From Pelecanus crispus (taxonomy: Eukaryota; Chordata; Aves; Pelecaniformes; Pelecanidae), in assembly GCF_030463565.1 (NCBI RefSeq), contig NC_134646.1:61211710-61275709 (forward strand): a stretch of DNA of 64,000 bases. Reading direction: 5' to 3'. Both the position numbers and the translations under genes were made by a program. The notes under the pieces are model-generated. The model was not told the DNA's origin. It was given only the letters and a program-made list of their open reading frames with translations, and did not search any database. Each line of letters starts with the position of its first letter. Positions within the stretch are counted from its first letter, which is position 1. This document shows, in pieces, positions 1-13,278 of this stretch.

Positions 1-662
1 AATGAACATAATATTCCAACCTAATTTTTAGAGCACTTGTATGAAAGAGAGGTCTTTCTGATCTCTGCTCCAATCAGCTCTTAATATTAGAAGTCCATAA
101 AATGTAATTAGGCAAGAATTAAGCCCTTAAATCTCTCAGTAAATTGTACTTTTCCACTGGAAACTTAACAATAATCAAATTCACTTAAAAAAAATTAAAA
201 AGGTATTAAACTTAATGCCAGCAATTTTGACTGCTCATGATACAGACTCTACTTGAACCAGCAACTTAGAATCATTTCCAACTGTCCGAATATCCAGTCT
301 CAGCTATGTATTTTATAACTGAAGAAATTTAATGAACTAAATAGTAACTACACAAATTAATTACTAAGTTCAGTGCACACATGCACACACACACAGAGGA
401 CTCGAAACTGCAAGTAACTTCAAACATAATACAAAAAAAAAAGAAAAAAGGAAGACTATCTCCCATTTACAGTAAGACTATATTTAAAATAATGTTAAGA
501 TTCTGAGAGACCATTGTTCTTGTTTAAGCTTGGGGGAGGAAACAATAAAATCAATGAAACATAATTAATGAGACATTTGTGCTATTCAGAGCATCATTCC
601 TTTCCAAAGAGCACCACAGCAAGTCCTCTGAAATATAACACTTCCCTGAAACCTGTACTTAC
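1..662 (-). other. WDR19: WDR19 intron 23 (partial)
   Basis: AT-rich intron running off the left edge. It holds a short CA-rich tract near 380-396 and an A-rich stretch near 433-450. I see no exon, RNA gene or recognisable mobile element in it. Confidence 0.8.
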
Positions 663-745
663 CAGTTTTTACACCGGATGTATACTGATGCTGCCTTGTC
701 ATAATATTGTCCCTTTTCATACAGCTGAGCAGCTTCTGAAAATTG
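663..745 (-). CDS. WDR19: WDR19 coding exon 23
   Basis: Encodes about residues 855-881 (QFSEAAQLYEKGQYYDKAAS, VYIRCKNW), TPR-like. The acceptor is ATTGTAG before CAA and the donor GTAAGT. It ends in phase 2. The next exon (human AKVGDLLPHV...) is not found between 1 and 662, so the gene continues past the window edge. Confidence 0.96.
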
Positions 746-856
746 CTACAATATTGGAAATCGTTAAAATATAATTTCTAAATTAAGATTACAAATACAT
801 AAATAGCTTAATGAATTCACATATTCAGCCTTAGCTTTATTAGCTCTTTTGAATAC

Positions 857-997
857 CTTCATACTCTCCAGAATAGCTCCACAGTCTCTTTTTAGTAACC
901 TACTGGGATGTTTAATGGCCTGGTTTACCCCTCGACGGATATCACCCATTCGAATGGACATTTGAGCCACTCCAGCAAGGCAAGCTTCATCATGTTC
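857..997 (-). CDS. WDR19: WDR19 coding exon 22
   Basis: Encodes residues 808-854 ([47 protein letters not shown]), nearly identical to human. The acceptor is AGTACCAG and the donor GTATTC. Both ends are phase 0. Confidence 0.97.
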
Positions 998-1917
998 CTG
1001 GTACTGGCAATGAAATGAAAAGCAGTAACTATACATGATACATCAGAAATATCAGGTCACAAAAGCCACAGCAACCAAGCACTGAAACAAATTAACAAAA
1101 CAGTACATGGACTTAGTTAAATCTATTTTTGTCTCAAAATTCTTGCTTAGCTGCAGCTGTCACTTATTTAGAAGAACACAGCTTAGTTTTGTTCTTAAGC
1201 TTTCTCTTTAATTTTTACATTTTACTTACAAGATCTGTCCAGACCAAGCATACATGAGAAAAATCTGTTTTACAGACAGCTCAGTACTACTCTCCTTTCC
1301 TCCAAAACCAACAGTAGAGAAAAAGAGAAACTACAAGCAGATTTCTTTTTTTTTTTTTTTTTTTAAAGACGGTAAGGCCACTGATGTTTCATAAAGCCAA
1401 ATGGCTTGAATTCAGAAAACATTGCTGTTTCCCCTATTATGTTCCCCTATTACGATTTAAGCTGCTTCATAATTCATACAGTTTGCAAGTATTAGGGGAA
1501 ATGATGCCATAATAAGGGATGATCTACTTAATATCATGTTTATGTTCTAACACAATCCTTGCTTGTCTTTACATAGATAAGAATTCATTAAAGAACGGAA
1601 GGTATAATTAGGACTTTTGTTGTAACAATGAAAATCCTAGCAATATTTTCTCTAACATTCGCACATCTATTATGAAACTGCTCAAATTACAAAAACCTAA
1701 GTCTAGTTATGCCATGTTAATACAACACCAATACTGCTTTATACCTAGAGAAAGCATCATTATGTATATTAAAAATAAGAGAAGTGCAAAGACTACTATC
1801 CCAAAAGTAATAGTCATATAGATTTAGAGCTGAATAAAAAAAATCTGAATTCAAATGAGTCTGAAACATGCCTACTTAATGATAGTACAAATGCTATCAT
1901 TACTAAAAAGGAATTAC

Positions 1918-1975
1918 CTCATTGTTTCCAGTGATTCCCTTCTCATAATGTGCCAGAGCATTAATATAATCACCC
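1918..1975 (-). CDS. WDR19: WDR19 coding exon 21
   Basis: A small 58-base exon encoding about residues 788-807 ([20 protein letters not shown]), a TPR-like helix pair. The acceptor is TTCTTTTAG and the donor GTAATT. It ends in phase 0. Confidence 0.95.
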
Positions 1976-3038
1976 CTAAAAGAAAATTGGAAGTTATATG
2001 GAAGAATATTTTTAATAGGAAGAGATGGTTACCTTCCTACCACACAGATTATGCATGTCTTGCTTTAGACATAACAACTCCATACAAGGATGTAAAGTAT
2101 GCAAAAGATGGACAGTTACACAGTATGTCATGGCACTTCCCATGCACTTCATCAAGCTGTTAGTCAAAGAGGCAGTCCATCTCTCAATTCTGTTATACTG
2201 AGACCAATAAACCTCCCTTGAAAGACAGGCAAAGAATCTATCTGCACAATACACCTCAATAATCTCATCTTTACTTCCACATTTTGGAAGATAAATGAAA
2301 CTAACCTTCTAAAATGATTTAGAATTTTCATAACATAAAAACAAAGGCAGTTTTTTTTCCTTAAGTACCTTCAGAACTCAAGTTACAGATGGTTGCATTG
2401 CTTCAGCTGCCTCCATTCCTTCCTTTCTGTGACCAACAAGTGTCCTCTCAGTGGCAGGGGCACTGCCAGGGGGAAGGAGTTGTCTAAAAACTCCATTAAT
2501 AAAGTTTTTCCTCTTGGTTTAGACATTAAACAGGCCAGGTTTCATCTGGGAAGAATTAGCTATAAAATAGACTTTAAAATCATGGCAAATGGTTAATACC
2601 TTCTCTCTTTCAGGGACTGGCAGCCCTGAAATTTGACACTCCTCTACCTAAAATACAAGAAAATGAAGGCTACTGGGTATATAAGGAAAGACAGGCAAAA
2701 GGCAAGGCTTTTGTCCAATGCAAGAAGTGTTAAATGGTGTGAACTTTCTGTTTCCCAAGCACTTGCCTGCAACAAAGTATTTATTTAGTAGATGATATTA
2801 TTATATAGTGGACCTACCAGTTGTGAAGAACCCACATATACTGAAATTAATCAAAAGTATTATTTGCTAACATATATCTCTAGCATGAAGTATTCTTTAC
2901 AAAACTACTCTTCCTTGTACTATAGCTACAAGAACTCACAGAATCCTCTTGCAGCAATGCAGTCAACTGAAGTATCTCAATTTTATGTTCTTCTAATAAG
3001 CATGAGTATTGGTTTAATATTCTCACACTGCAACTTTA

Positions 3039-3161
<123 letters not shown>

Positions 3162-3434
3162 CTATTAACAAAGAACAGTAACATTTCATGATGCAAGTAT
3201 CAAATTCTGAATTCTAATATGAACTTTATATTATTCTAAATACAACTATAGAGCTAGTATTCTAGAAAGATTCAGACAATTTGAGTGAGAGACATTCATC
3301 CTAAAATAATGTGTCAGTCACACAATGGCAAGAACAAAACAATAAAAGGGCAGAATTATCAGAAGGTAAAATATTCCAACATTAAGGCAGAGATGAAAAC
3401 AGCAGAAAAAAATTTACACATCTTAAATGAATAC

Positions 3435-3545
3435 CTCAAGTGCAGCAATAGGACGGGAGGATGCCAGATATAAATCCTGAGCCAGATTAAAATCACTAGT
3501 AAACATGGCAAGATGTCCTGCTAAAAGGTTGTGGTCTTCTATTCC
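3435..3545 (-). CDS. WDR19: WDR19 coding exon 19
   Basis: Encodes residues 715-751 ([20 protein letters not shown], then [17 protein letters not shown]), solenoid helices. The acceptor is TTTTACAG and the donor GTATTC. Both ends are phase 0. Confidence 0.96.
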
Positions 3546-4151
3546 CTGTAAAAAGATATGATAGGTGCAAAAGTAGTCCAAAAGAAAAAAAAAGTCGTTA
3601 TAAGTAACATAATCTAGTAAGCACAGTAAACCAAAATATCCTTACATTTTACAACCATGTGTATTGGATTCTACAAACCAGAAAAAGCCCTCACTTTCTT
3701 ACTGTAGCTCAAAGCCACTACAGCTTACACTGTCTAAAATCAGCAAATTGCAGAAGTATATTTTTAAGGTACTATTTCATGCACACTTTTAGATGTATAA
3801 ATACAATCTGGTTTTGTTTTGTTTTATTTTTTAAATAATAATAGTGGCCTTAAACATTTTCTCAAAAATTACAAAGGAAAAAAGAGCCTCCAAATGCCCA
3901 AGACGAATATATTCTGCAAATGCAGAAAAGAATGTTGTCCATTCCAGTAGAGACTGCAACCACTTCAACAGAAAACCAAGCAAGAGTTATGTAGCGTGGA
4001 TGCTTTCTCCTCTATAACCATTAACTCCGTTGAAAATAACTCACCTTCTATTTAAAAGAAACCAAAATCCCCACAAAAATAAGAATTCAGCAATTCTTAA
4101 AGAAGAATTAAATCACCGTATTTCCTATTTAAAAGGGGGTTTACATTTTAC

Positions 4152-4311
4152 CTTTATTTGCTCTAGTGACATCACCATCCCAGCATTACCAAATGTCCGA
4201 TAAACACGTATTGCAAAATCCACCTCCATATGGTGTAAGCAAGCTTTGGCCAGCTCATTCCAACAAGACTGGTCATTCAGAAGTCTGCACACCTCCCATG
4301 CTTCAGAAAAC
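4152..4311 (-). CDS. WDR19: WDR19 coding exon 18
   Basis: Encodes about residues 661-714 ([53 protein letters not shown]), helical-repeat sequence typical of the IFT-A solenoid. Leu710 in SLEQIK corresponds to the human residue changed in a Sensenbrenner-syndrome allele (L710S), as I recall. The acceptor is TTCTATAG and the donor GTAAAA. It ends in phase 0. Confidence 0.97.
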
Positions 4312-4881
4312 CTATAGAATGTAAAGTGCATTTAAAACTAGTATTATTTGTACCTAAAATTCCCTCTCAACACTTTTTTCCCCCTAATACTACAGTAGGG
4401 AAAATGTAAAAAGCATTTACTTCTAAGCCATGGAGAGAGAGATGTATCAGAAAGAAAGGAGAAATAGAAATGCATAACTTACAGTTCTGTTTCTCCTGTT
4501 TCTGACACACTTTTTCAGGAAACCATCTGCTTTCCCTACTCTGGCATTCTTTCCATGATACTGATTTTGCATTGCTTCATTACAGTGGGAGGGGAGTATG
4601 CAAGAAGCACCTTCAGCCAGTTTTGGAAGAGCCACTGTCATAGAACCCCGAATCAGTCTTGAAAAAAATTGCTTCAGCTTTTACTTGACAGTGGAAAAAC
4701 AAATAAAGCACCACGGGGTCACTTATTTTGCTTGGTCTGCATAGGCAGCTACATGGAGTCATGGATCAATCTAATTTATCAATATTCAGCATGACATTTC
4801 TAAATCACCAGGATATGCCGTATTGAGCTATAAAACACAGAAGAAAACAATTTACACAATATAATTAAAACACAGATGTAC

Positions 4882-5086
4882 CTTTTCAACATTAAAGTCT
4901 GAGTAAGCATTTGTGTCAGCTCATTAGGTCCAAAGTCTTTCAAATTGCCAAGGAAACTGTGAGTGCTTAGATAGATATTGTTTGTTTTCCCACTCTGAGT
5001 CTGACAAGTTAATTCTCCATTATACAACAACAAAGGTTTATGGGAAAAGGGGACTTCCGTGCCACCTGCCAAAATTATCTTTGATC
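4882..5086 (-). CDS. WDR19: WDR19 coding exon 17
   Basis: Encodes about residues 593-660, including [40 protein letters not shown] and LMLKR. This closes the second propeller and enters the alpha-solenoid. At 205 bases it is the longest WDR19 exon in the window. The acceptor is ATTCTAG|G and the donor GTACAT. It leaves phase 2. Confidence 0.97.
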
Positions 5087-5708
5087 CTAGATTCAAAGAT
5101 CAGAAAGAAAAGAAGACATTATTTAAAAAATCCCTGCATGGTAAAAAGTGTAGCAAGCAGTCAAAACTAAAATAATGTAGATTTGCAGGGCGTTAATTCA
5201 AGGTCTCTAATTCTGGTAGTCACAATCTACTCTACAGTGCATATTTTTCAGTAAAATAAATATACATAACTTAAATCTTCTAAACTAGTAAGGTCATTTT
5301 CCAAATGTTTGTAGATAAATTTCTTAATGTTTCTCTGTCACAAATACAGAAATTGCTATGATTACAATTTCGGTTAACAGTGTAAGTGAATACACGTTTT
5401 GTCACCCTGATCCTAAGATTTTCTCATGAACATTTCAAAATACAATTGAAGCATAATGTGTAGATTTCAGATGAAAGATTGTAACAGCAAGAGGCTTAGG
5501 GAGTTAACACCAAAATGCCTTGTTGGAGCTTTACAGAGAAACCTACAAAGCAACTAGTTTTCTGTTCATGGGTTGCACTTCAAAACTTCTATAGTACTAT
5601 TTATTTTTACAGGCAGTTACAAAAATATTTAAGACAAGTGAAGACTCAGAACATGTTTTACTTTATTAACTAAAATAGTGAGTAAGTTTTTAAAAGCATT
5701 TACAGTAC

Positions 5709-5856
5709 CTTGAATGGCATCCTTATGAAAAACATAAGTGTACACTTTATCATCATCAAAAGCAACAAAAACACCTTTATCCATTGGCCAGTTTTCCCAC
5801 AGGATTCCTTTAATAGTGGGTGAGAAGTTTGGAATCTCATATAATGAATCATTTAC
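5709..5856 (-). CDS. WDR19: WDR19 coding exon 16
   Basis: Encodes about residues 544-592 ([49 protein letters not shown]), late strands of the second propeller. The acceptor is ATTTTTAG and the donor GTACTG. It leaves phase 1. Confidence 0.97.
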
Positions 5857-6406
5857 CTAAAAATAATGCAAAAGTAAAACTACTAGCAAGTGACTAAGGA
5901 GACAAACTAAATATTCATCCTGGCTATGATTAAAAATAAAAAAAGAATATAAATAGTGCAGAAATATGAAAACTGTATTAAGAAAAAGTTTTCTTATAAG
6001 CAGGGACTCTGAATAACATAATAGTTTAATTCAGAAGGGAAGTAAATGGAGAAAATGCACATTATATAAATGTTATTTACTTTTCTTAGAAAAAAAGGTA
6101 TGGGGACAGGCAGTGAAACTGGCAGTGCTTGTTAACAGGCTAAAATATCTGTATTTGAATACACAAACACATACATTTCTGAAAATTACTGATCAGGAAT
6201 TTAGTATAATGAAATTGTCCTGATCTACTATGACAGATTTTATTTCCTCACATTACCATTAAGTTATCTTAAAGATTCCTTGGCAATTTCTTCCACCAGC
6301 ATACATGTTGGAGTGATAAAAGCTTCTTCATTCTCTATTAAAAACACTATATAGTTGAAAAGCATGCTTGTAAATGTACTTGTATGGCTATCCCACACTA
6401 ACTTAC

Positions 6407-6556
6407 TGGACAATAGACAAAGCCATCACTTTTGTCATCTATGAAAGCCAATCTGGTTCCACTGGGATCTGGAAAAATTTTTCTCACGCTGACAGGATGC
6501 CGATATTCATTCACATATTGCCAGTCTTCAATGTAGAAATAAAGAATAAGTCCAGT
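6407..6556 (-). CDS. WDR19: WDR19 coding exon 15
   Basis: Encodes residues 494-543, including [40 protein letters not shown] and FVYCP. The acceptor is TCTCATTAG and the donor GTAAGT. Both ends are phase 0. Confidence 0.96.
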
Positions 6557-7903
6557 CTAATGAGAAATAACAGAAAAAGCTAATAATGACATCAGTAAGT
6601 GGCAAGTAGATAATGAACTTGGTTGTAGTTTCTCCCATCTTAGACTGCTGAGCATGAAGAGAGTTTAAAGAAAAATACTTCCAGGTGGGTTTTTGGCTTC
6701 CTTTTTCATTCACAGCTGGTTTTGGGCAGGACAGGAAAACTTGAAGCTTTCTGGGGGGGTGGGGAGAGCTGTTGGAGGTTTGAGGGGGTTTCTGTTGTTT
6801 TTGTTGTTTATCTCGCTCTGCTTTGCGGAGACAAGCTGTATTTACTGTGTAGTTCTCTAAACAGGGGAAATGCCTGCCTTGCTGCTGAGAGAAGCTTAAC
6901 CTTCAAACAAAGCTGAAAAATTTGCCTCCAAGGAAGAACTACACATTCTTAAGAACAGATGTACCTAATTCAGGGGAGAAAAGCAATCAAACTGATTTGT
7001 GATTAATGTTATATTTAATCAGTGTTGCACAAAGTAGTACAATGAAAGTAAAAGGCAGCTTTTGAAGTCAATTGTAAAATTTGCACACATCAAATTGATC
7101 AGCTGTGAATTTAGTCCTTCAAATTTATCAGTACCAGTTTAGGTGCTGAGGAGGTGGGAAAGCCCTCAACTGCTGCAAAACTGAATTATTAAACCAGTGA
7201 TAACACTAGAGATAGTGATTCTGCCTTTCCTCTGGAAGGTCAGTACATCAGTCTGTGTCACAAGGAGCACAATACTACAATGCCAAATGTGCCCTGTATT
7301 CCCAGTGCCAGAAAATACTAAAAGGAAAGAAACTACCCCTCATGCACAGGAAAATCTCTGGAAAAATCCATGAGCATGTTCACGTTCTTCTTCAGCGCCC
7401 TCCTAATTCCTATCTTTGTTGAAGCACCTTAAAAAAATACTATTGAAGCCTTTGCCCAAAGAGAAAGTCAATACTTCCATTTATGCTACAATGCTCGTTT
7501 ATCTCAGTACCTTTTTGTCCATATCTATCCCATCACCACCTAAATCAACAAATTTGCAAGGCAAGTGCTATGTTTTTTCTTGCATCTGGAAGACAGTTTG
7601 ATTGCCAACCCCCTCGGTATTGCAACAGAATGAAATTCTGCTATTAGAATCAGTGTTTTGCAACAAACACTAGTAAAAGCAAAACTTAACCTTCCTGACA
7701 ATGTATCTCATATAAATGCAACAGTAAAGGAAGTTGGATGCAATTTTGACTGTATTTGCATAAAGTTCTTGCATAGAAAACAATCCACTGTAAACTTCTC
7801 GGAAGCACAATTTTTTTGCTAAAACTATGAGCAATAAACCAAATAATTCAGATAGAAATATATTCTATCTAAAAAGATCTTTAAAAACAGAAGTAATACT
7901 CAC

Positions 7904-8026
7904 ATCTGTACCATATATGAGGAAGTCATTAGTTAAAGCATGGCACAAAATTCGGTATTTATCATCATCTGCTGGGAAGAGTCGAGTTTCTCGTTCTTCC
8001 TGAGCATCCAAACCTTCACTTTCTAT
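7904..8026 (-). CDS. WDR19: WDR19 coding exon 14
   Basis: Encodes residues 453-493 ([20 protein letters not shown], then [21 protein letters not shown]). It is an acidic loop followed by a propeller blade. The acceptor is TATATTTAG and the donor GTGAGT. Both ends are phase 0. Confidence 0.96.
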
Positions 8027-8442
8027 CTAAATATAAAGAACAGAATGAACTGAAACACTCCACTGTTAACAATGAGGTATCATAGTTTTGCCTGTATCAA
8101 ACTGTAAGGACATGAGATGAAAACAAACTTGCATGTGCATCCCTTAAAAACCCAGCATCTGCTTCTGTCACATTCCCACAGGGAGTTTTAAAATAAAATT
8201 TGTTAAACAGTTCACAAGAAAACACCTTTTCTTCACCTGTTCTAGACTAGGTTGTATTTCTAAAGTCTACAGGAACTCAGCTTTATATTTTAATTAGCCA
8301 GCAAAAAAATTCTAAAGAATTTTAAATTTTTATCTCCATTAACTGAAGATCACTCCATTTCCTCTCATTTTTAAAATTATATTAACTTGTTCAGCTTAGA
8401 TCAACTCATTAGTTCAGCACTCCAAATTGCCAGAGCTCTTAC

Positions 8443-8549
8443 CATATGCAACTGGACTTTACCCTCAAAGAGAGCAGCAGCATAATCAGAATTAAGGTGC
8501 ATACTTGCTACTGTCCCCAGGTACTCCACATCTTTAAGCTTTTTTACAT
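8443..8549 (-). CDS. WDR19: WDR19 coding exon 13
   Basis: Encodes about residues 417-452 ([20 protein letters not shown], then [16 protein letters not shown]). It matches human [20 protein letters not shown]. The acceptor is ATTTTCAG and the donor GTAAGA. It ends in phase 0. Confidence 0.96.
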
Positions 8550-9297
8550 CTGAAAATTCAAACAGAAAAGAAAAGGTAAAAATATTTTGATTTTGTATAG
8601 GTCTTCACTTATCATCATCTAAATTTGCAGCTGAGTAACCAGATGTGAAAAACTCACAACCAAGCAGAGAGGGGACAAGTCACATGTAAAGACACTTTCT
8701 TCTTAGCAGTCAGAGAACGGGTTAGAAATTACAAAAGAAACTCTTTTCCTATGCAATTCTGACTAGTATTCTTACGGTTTTGATTAATTTATTATTAGTC
8801 AAAAAAGGTGATTCTTAGAGAGACATGAAAGCTTTAAAGCCACTGTCTAAAATTTGAACATAGCATTTTTTTTTTTTTTTACCTTATGCCACACAAACAA
8901 CATAAACATCTACCAAACTGAGAATTTAAACCCTCTGATCATACAGTCCCTAGGTACTTTACCAAACTTAGTATTTAAAGACACGGTCAAATAACATCTT
9001 AAAAGCCTGAAAGTCCTTCATTGGTTAACAACATGAACTGAAAAGAACCCCAAAAAAGAAACATTCTACATTTCATTACCAATACCTTAAACCTTAAGTT
9101 TTATTTCTATTATTTACAATGCCTTGTCATAACTGCTTCCATTTGTGAAGATCATTATCCAGTCCTAACAGGACCATATGGCAATTCAAGTTCTTATTGT
9201 ACAATGTGGAACGTCCAGAACTGCAAAACACAATACTGAATTCATAAACTAAGACACAATGATGCAGTAGTTTTAAGAGAACTAAATTTATGCTTAC

Positions 9298-9412
9298 TAT
9301 TCTCTCCAAGTGCATAAAACCAAGCCCGATTGTTCATTCCTACGGCCAAATGATAAACACCAATAGCAACAAAACTGGGCTCTACTTCAACAGAGACTGT
9401 GACTGGTAGCTC
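9298..9412 (-). CDS. WDR19: WDR19 coding exon 12
   Basis: Encodes about residues 379-416 ([20 protein letters not shown], then [18 protein letters not shown]), a highly conserved stretch of the second propeller. The acceptor is TCTTACAG and the donor GTAAGC. It leaves phase 1. Confidence 0.97.
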
Positions 9413-9510
9413 CTGTAAGAAAACAAAACAAAATAAAACAATTTTCATCCACTATTAATACTTACTTTACTTATAGCTAAATGAAGTTTAAAAGGAAGAG
9501 GTTAGCATAC

Positions 9511-9683
9511 TCTCTCCACATGATTGGCTATAGTAACTTCAAGAAGAGAAGTGAGGTATGCAATCCGTGTACTGCAAGCATCTCCAAGGATTGGAAGCTT
9601 TGTCAAGAAAACATGGAGGGATCCTCTTCGTGTAGATACTGCCAACAACTGTCCATCATCTGTCCAAGCCAGCTGATCTACAC
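9511..9683 (-). CDS. WDR19: WDR19 coding exon 11
   Basis: Encodes about residues 321-378, containing [10 protein letters not shown]-like [20 protein letters not shown] followed by [20 protein letters not shown]. It starts the second WD40 propeller. The acceptor is ATGTTTTAG and the donor GTATGC. It ends in phase 0 with Val-Glu-Arg. Confidence 0.97.
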
Positions 9684-10437
9684 CTAAAACATTCACAAGT
9701 TTTTTTTTGGGGGGGGAAAAAAAAAAAATTCCTTTCTTTAACTTTCTTTTAACCAAGAAAAAATTATTTTGCTTTAAAATGTGAAAATGGTAGGAATTCA
9801 TACCTAGGAATATATGTACTAAGGTACTCAAACATAACCAATTAATATAATTCCAAGATTTACTGGAATCGCGCAAACCATACCCTAATTTACTGATTTA
9901 GCATTTTCCAAAGAGTGAAGACTTGACAATAACTGAAGTATTTACAGACAGTACAAGAGGACATAATGGTGGTAACTCATTACCCAAGAACATAGTCGTG
10001 TAACAATGTTCTGGAAGTAACAGGCACAAATCCTGTGTACCAGGATGAGAACAGATGAAGTATCATATGTCAGTACAAGAGATGCTGAAAAGCACAAAAA
10101 ACCCATGGAAAGAAGGAGAAACCAGTGAAGTATATTATTTTAGTAATCTGAGTATACTGTTTTATAGATTCAAAAAACAAAAACACTTAACTGATCAAAT
10201 ATTCTGAGAGCTGTACTTCTCTATACTTTGAACAGATAAAATAAAATATGTCCCCATTTTGCTATGGGTCACCTAACAAATACAAGTTGGGAAAGAAGGA
10301 ATTTATGATAAATTCTATATTTACACAGTTTTTCCAACAGTACTTTCACTCATGTAAACAGTGTCATCTGTTTACATCAAAATTCTGTTTTACTTAATTT
10401 GTAAAAATTTCTATCCTTGTGGAGACTGTTAACATAC

Positions 10438-10508
10438 CTTTGTTTTCATCATCCAAGTTTATTATGGCATACATTTCTCTCAGGTCTGACAGATCATGGA
10501 TTTTAATG
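10438..10508 (-). CDS. WDR19: WDR19 coding exon 10
   Basis: Encodes about residues 297-320 (IKIHDLSDLREMYAIINLDD and ENK), matching human [20 protein letters not shown]. The acceptor is TTGTTTTAG and the donor GTATGT. It leaves phase 1. Confidence 0.95.
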
Positions 10509-11713
10509 CTAAAACAAAAATAAACAGTCATTCTCACTAATATAAATCTCAGTCATCATAAATTGGAAGAAACCCAACCCAATCAAGACAGCCTAATGGA
10601 GCAAAAAATAGAGTGCAAATGCAAAATGCCTTCTGTTTCCTAAAGAGCAACACACACTCATTGTTACCCATCACTCTAAATAGTGTATCGCTATCACTGT
10701 ACAAAAAGATTTGCTCAGAGAACTAAAATTTGAGGAAAAGGCACAAATCCAATTCAAAAGAACTCAGGGGTGAGAAACACACACTATTATTCTCTTTTGA
10801 CCTGTTACAATACAGGTTAGGTTAAAAACACATACCTGGTGGACAAACACTGCTTGAATCACAGATGCAAAAAACTAGCTTTCAGTCCTGCTTCACATTA
10901 GAAGGGACAGAGTGAGTTTACCTATGCTGTCACGTTACTCCATATATGCTAAAGAATCCCTTAAAGAAATAATACAACAGCTGAAGTGCTTGAAGTTGCA
11001 CCATGTTTTGCTCATAGTTATACCACTCTTGATGTGCAAGTGTCTTAAATCATCAGTCTGTTAAGGTCATACACAGCACTGAGGACAGACAGAACGGTCT
11101 GACTCCTACCATCACTCAGCTCCTTTTTCGCTGAAGAATTCAGGTATCACAGAATCAGGGAGTAGCAGACAAGGAGCTAAAGGAGATATTGTAACATATG
11201 CACAGCATATTTTGGAAAAACTCCAATCTCTTTAACTATTTTTTCCCTTAATTGCTTACACATTTATACTTTTGTCTAGATTGCAGGTAAGACCAAACAC
11301 CAGGGAGGAGGGTGTCAGGATATCAGCATAGTCAGTACAACTTTAAATGAATTGTTCTCCTACTGCTAAGCAGATGTTTATGTCCAATCAATAAATCACA
11401 GTAAAGAAATTTGGACATTTTTGTAGCCAAGTAACAGAGTAGGAAAAGAAAGAATCAAAAGGAAAAATCTATACTAATTCTGTTTGTTTGTTTACAAATT
11501 AATTACAATAAAGTTAATTACAACTGCAGAGATTTGGTCAAAGTTAGCTTCTCCTAACTTTAGGCAGGGGCAGATCCACACAGCAATTCATCTCACCTTC
11601 TCTGCACTGACTTCTTCGGGAGGCTTGAAGCCTTAGAGAGCCCAGCTTTAATGCCTAACAGCTACAGTTATGTGACATGAATTCCATTCGTTATGTATAA
11701 AACTACCACTTAC

Positions 11714-11887
11714 CAATTGTCTCCACATGATGCAGCTTTGTTTAATGACTGTGATATAGCAATGCTGCTTAGATTATCCTTATGATTATGAGCTTGAAAG
11801 ATTTCTTGACCTATCTCACGAATGTGTGTAGAAATGACTACAAAACACCCTCGTGAGAAACCAATCATAATGTAGCCATCACCATAC
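11714..11887 (-). CDS. WDR19: WDR19 coding exon 9
   Basis: Encodes about residues 239-296, including [39 protein letters not shown] and [10 protein letters not shown], the closing blades of the first propeller. The acceptor is TTGTAACAG and the donor GTAAGT. The exon ends within a Cys codon (TG, completed by C in exon 10). Confidence 0.97.
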
Positions 11888-13165
11888 CTGTTACAAAAAA
11901 AACCCAACAATTAAGAAAAGAGATCTGTTTACGCAATACGCAAAATGCATTTTCAGGCTACAGGGGTAACTGTCAATGCCTCCCTTTAATAGGAAAAATA
12001 ATCAAATTATGGGAATTTAGATATATTATGTAGAACAATATAGTATAAAATAGATCAAGTGAAAAACAACCAAAGATTCTTAAAGGACAAAAACATGTCT
12101 GTGCCCAGAGTTCACTCGTAAGTCATCTTTATTCTCTCTTCTACATTCTATAATGCCACTTTACTTTCAGCAAGCTGCGTACATGGCAGTGATGCCAGGA
12201 GAAAGACCTCTGGTACCTTCATTGGAATAAGCATGCCAGAAGATGGAAACTTCCATTCCAAGCTTCTGGCTGACTTGGTCCCATCAAAGCTATGCTAAAA
12301 ATAATAATGCCAGTCACTGTGCCTTTAAGGCATACTACTGCAAACACAGTGGAAGTACCAAAGCTACAATCTGTATTTGTGAAGAGACTGTTTACTTTTC
12401 ATAGTGTCAAGTAGAAATAATGAGGTTAAGACAGAAATAGTTACAGCACGTAAGGATGAATATAAACAATATCCCATCAGCTTAGTTGCAAAAAAATCAT
12501 TGTAAGGCCAATAGCCCAGGTATGCCTTGTTAGACATGTGGCCATAAATTAAGCAGCATATAGCTACAGGGTTTTCTTACACAGTTGTAGTGTAAAGGGA
12601 TAAATGTCAATTCCACGTTGACTGAACAGGCATTAAAAGATACGGTGTCATGATTCAAAGATACAGAAACAGTACAGCTACTTTTTGGGTACAGAGTTCA
12701 AACTTCTAGCTTGGGATTTCTTCAAAGGAACATTACCAACTGGATTACATAACAGGGAGGCTACAAGAACTTTGCACAACTTTGTAAACCAACAAAATAG
12801 CTGAAAGATGCAACTCCACCCCTAGCTCTTTCATCAGTTACTCATCCAAACAGAAAACAATCTATAAAACCCTCAGTTTAATCTACTGTCAGGACAGCAA
12901 CAGTATTAGTGTTCTAAAACTGAGCATGCCAACAGCAACTATATTTGAAAATACTGCTTTTACAGCCATTGAATTTTCAAGTAAAACAATTACAAAATAT
13001 AGACTTCTTTGTTTTTGGAAAAGAATTATTAAAAAGGCTACAATACATCCAAGAAAAATCCAGTGTAAACAAGGGATATATGATTTCTTTTCCAGCATTT
13101 ATCAGAACTACTGGGAAAATCTTCAGCTTAATACTAGAACGCTTCATTAAGAAAGTTCTGCTCAC

Positions 13166-13278
13166 CATCTGTAGGTTACAATACTGCCATAAGGCTGCTG
13201 AAATTTCAGATCAATCGGGTTATCAGGATCATTCAAATTAAAAAGAAAGAGAGTCTTCTTGCCGACCACTACACTTAC
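13166..13278 (-). CDS. WDR19: WDR19 coding exon 8
   Basis: Encodes about residues 202-238 ([20 protein letters not shown], then [17 protein letters not shown]). It matches human [20 protein letters not shown]. The acceptor is ATTGGCAG and the donor GTGAGC. It leaves phase 2 within a Trp codon. Confidence 0.95.

Noticed and set aside
1-662. Search for WDR19 exon 24 (human AKVGDLLPHV region)
   Set aside because: No minus-strand segment with suitable splice sites encodes it here, so it must lie outside the window.
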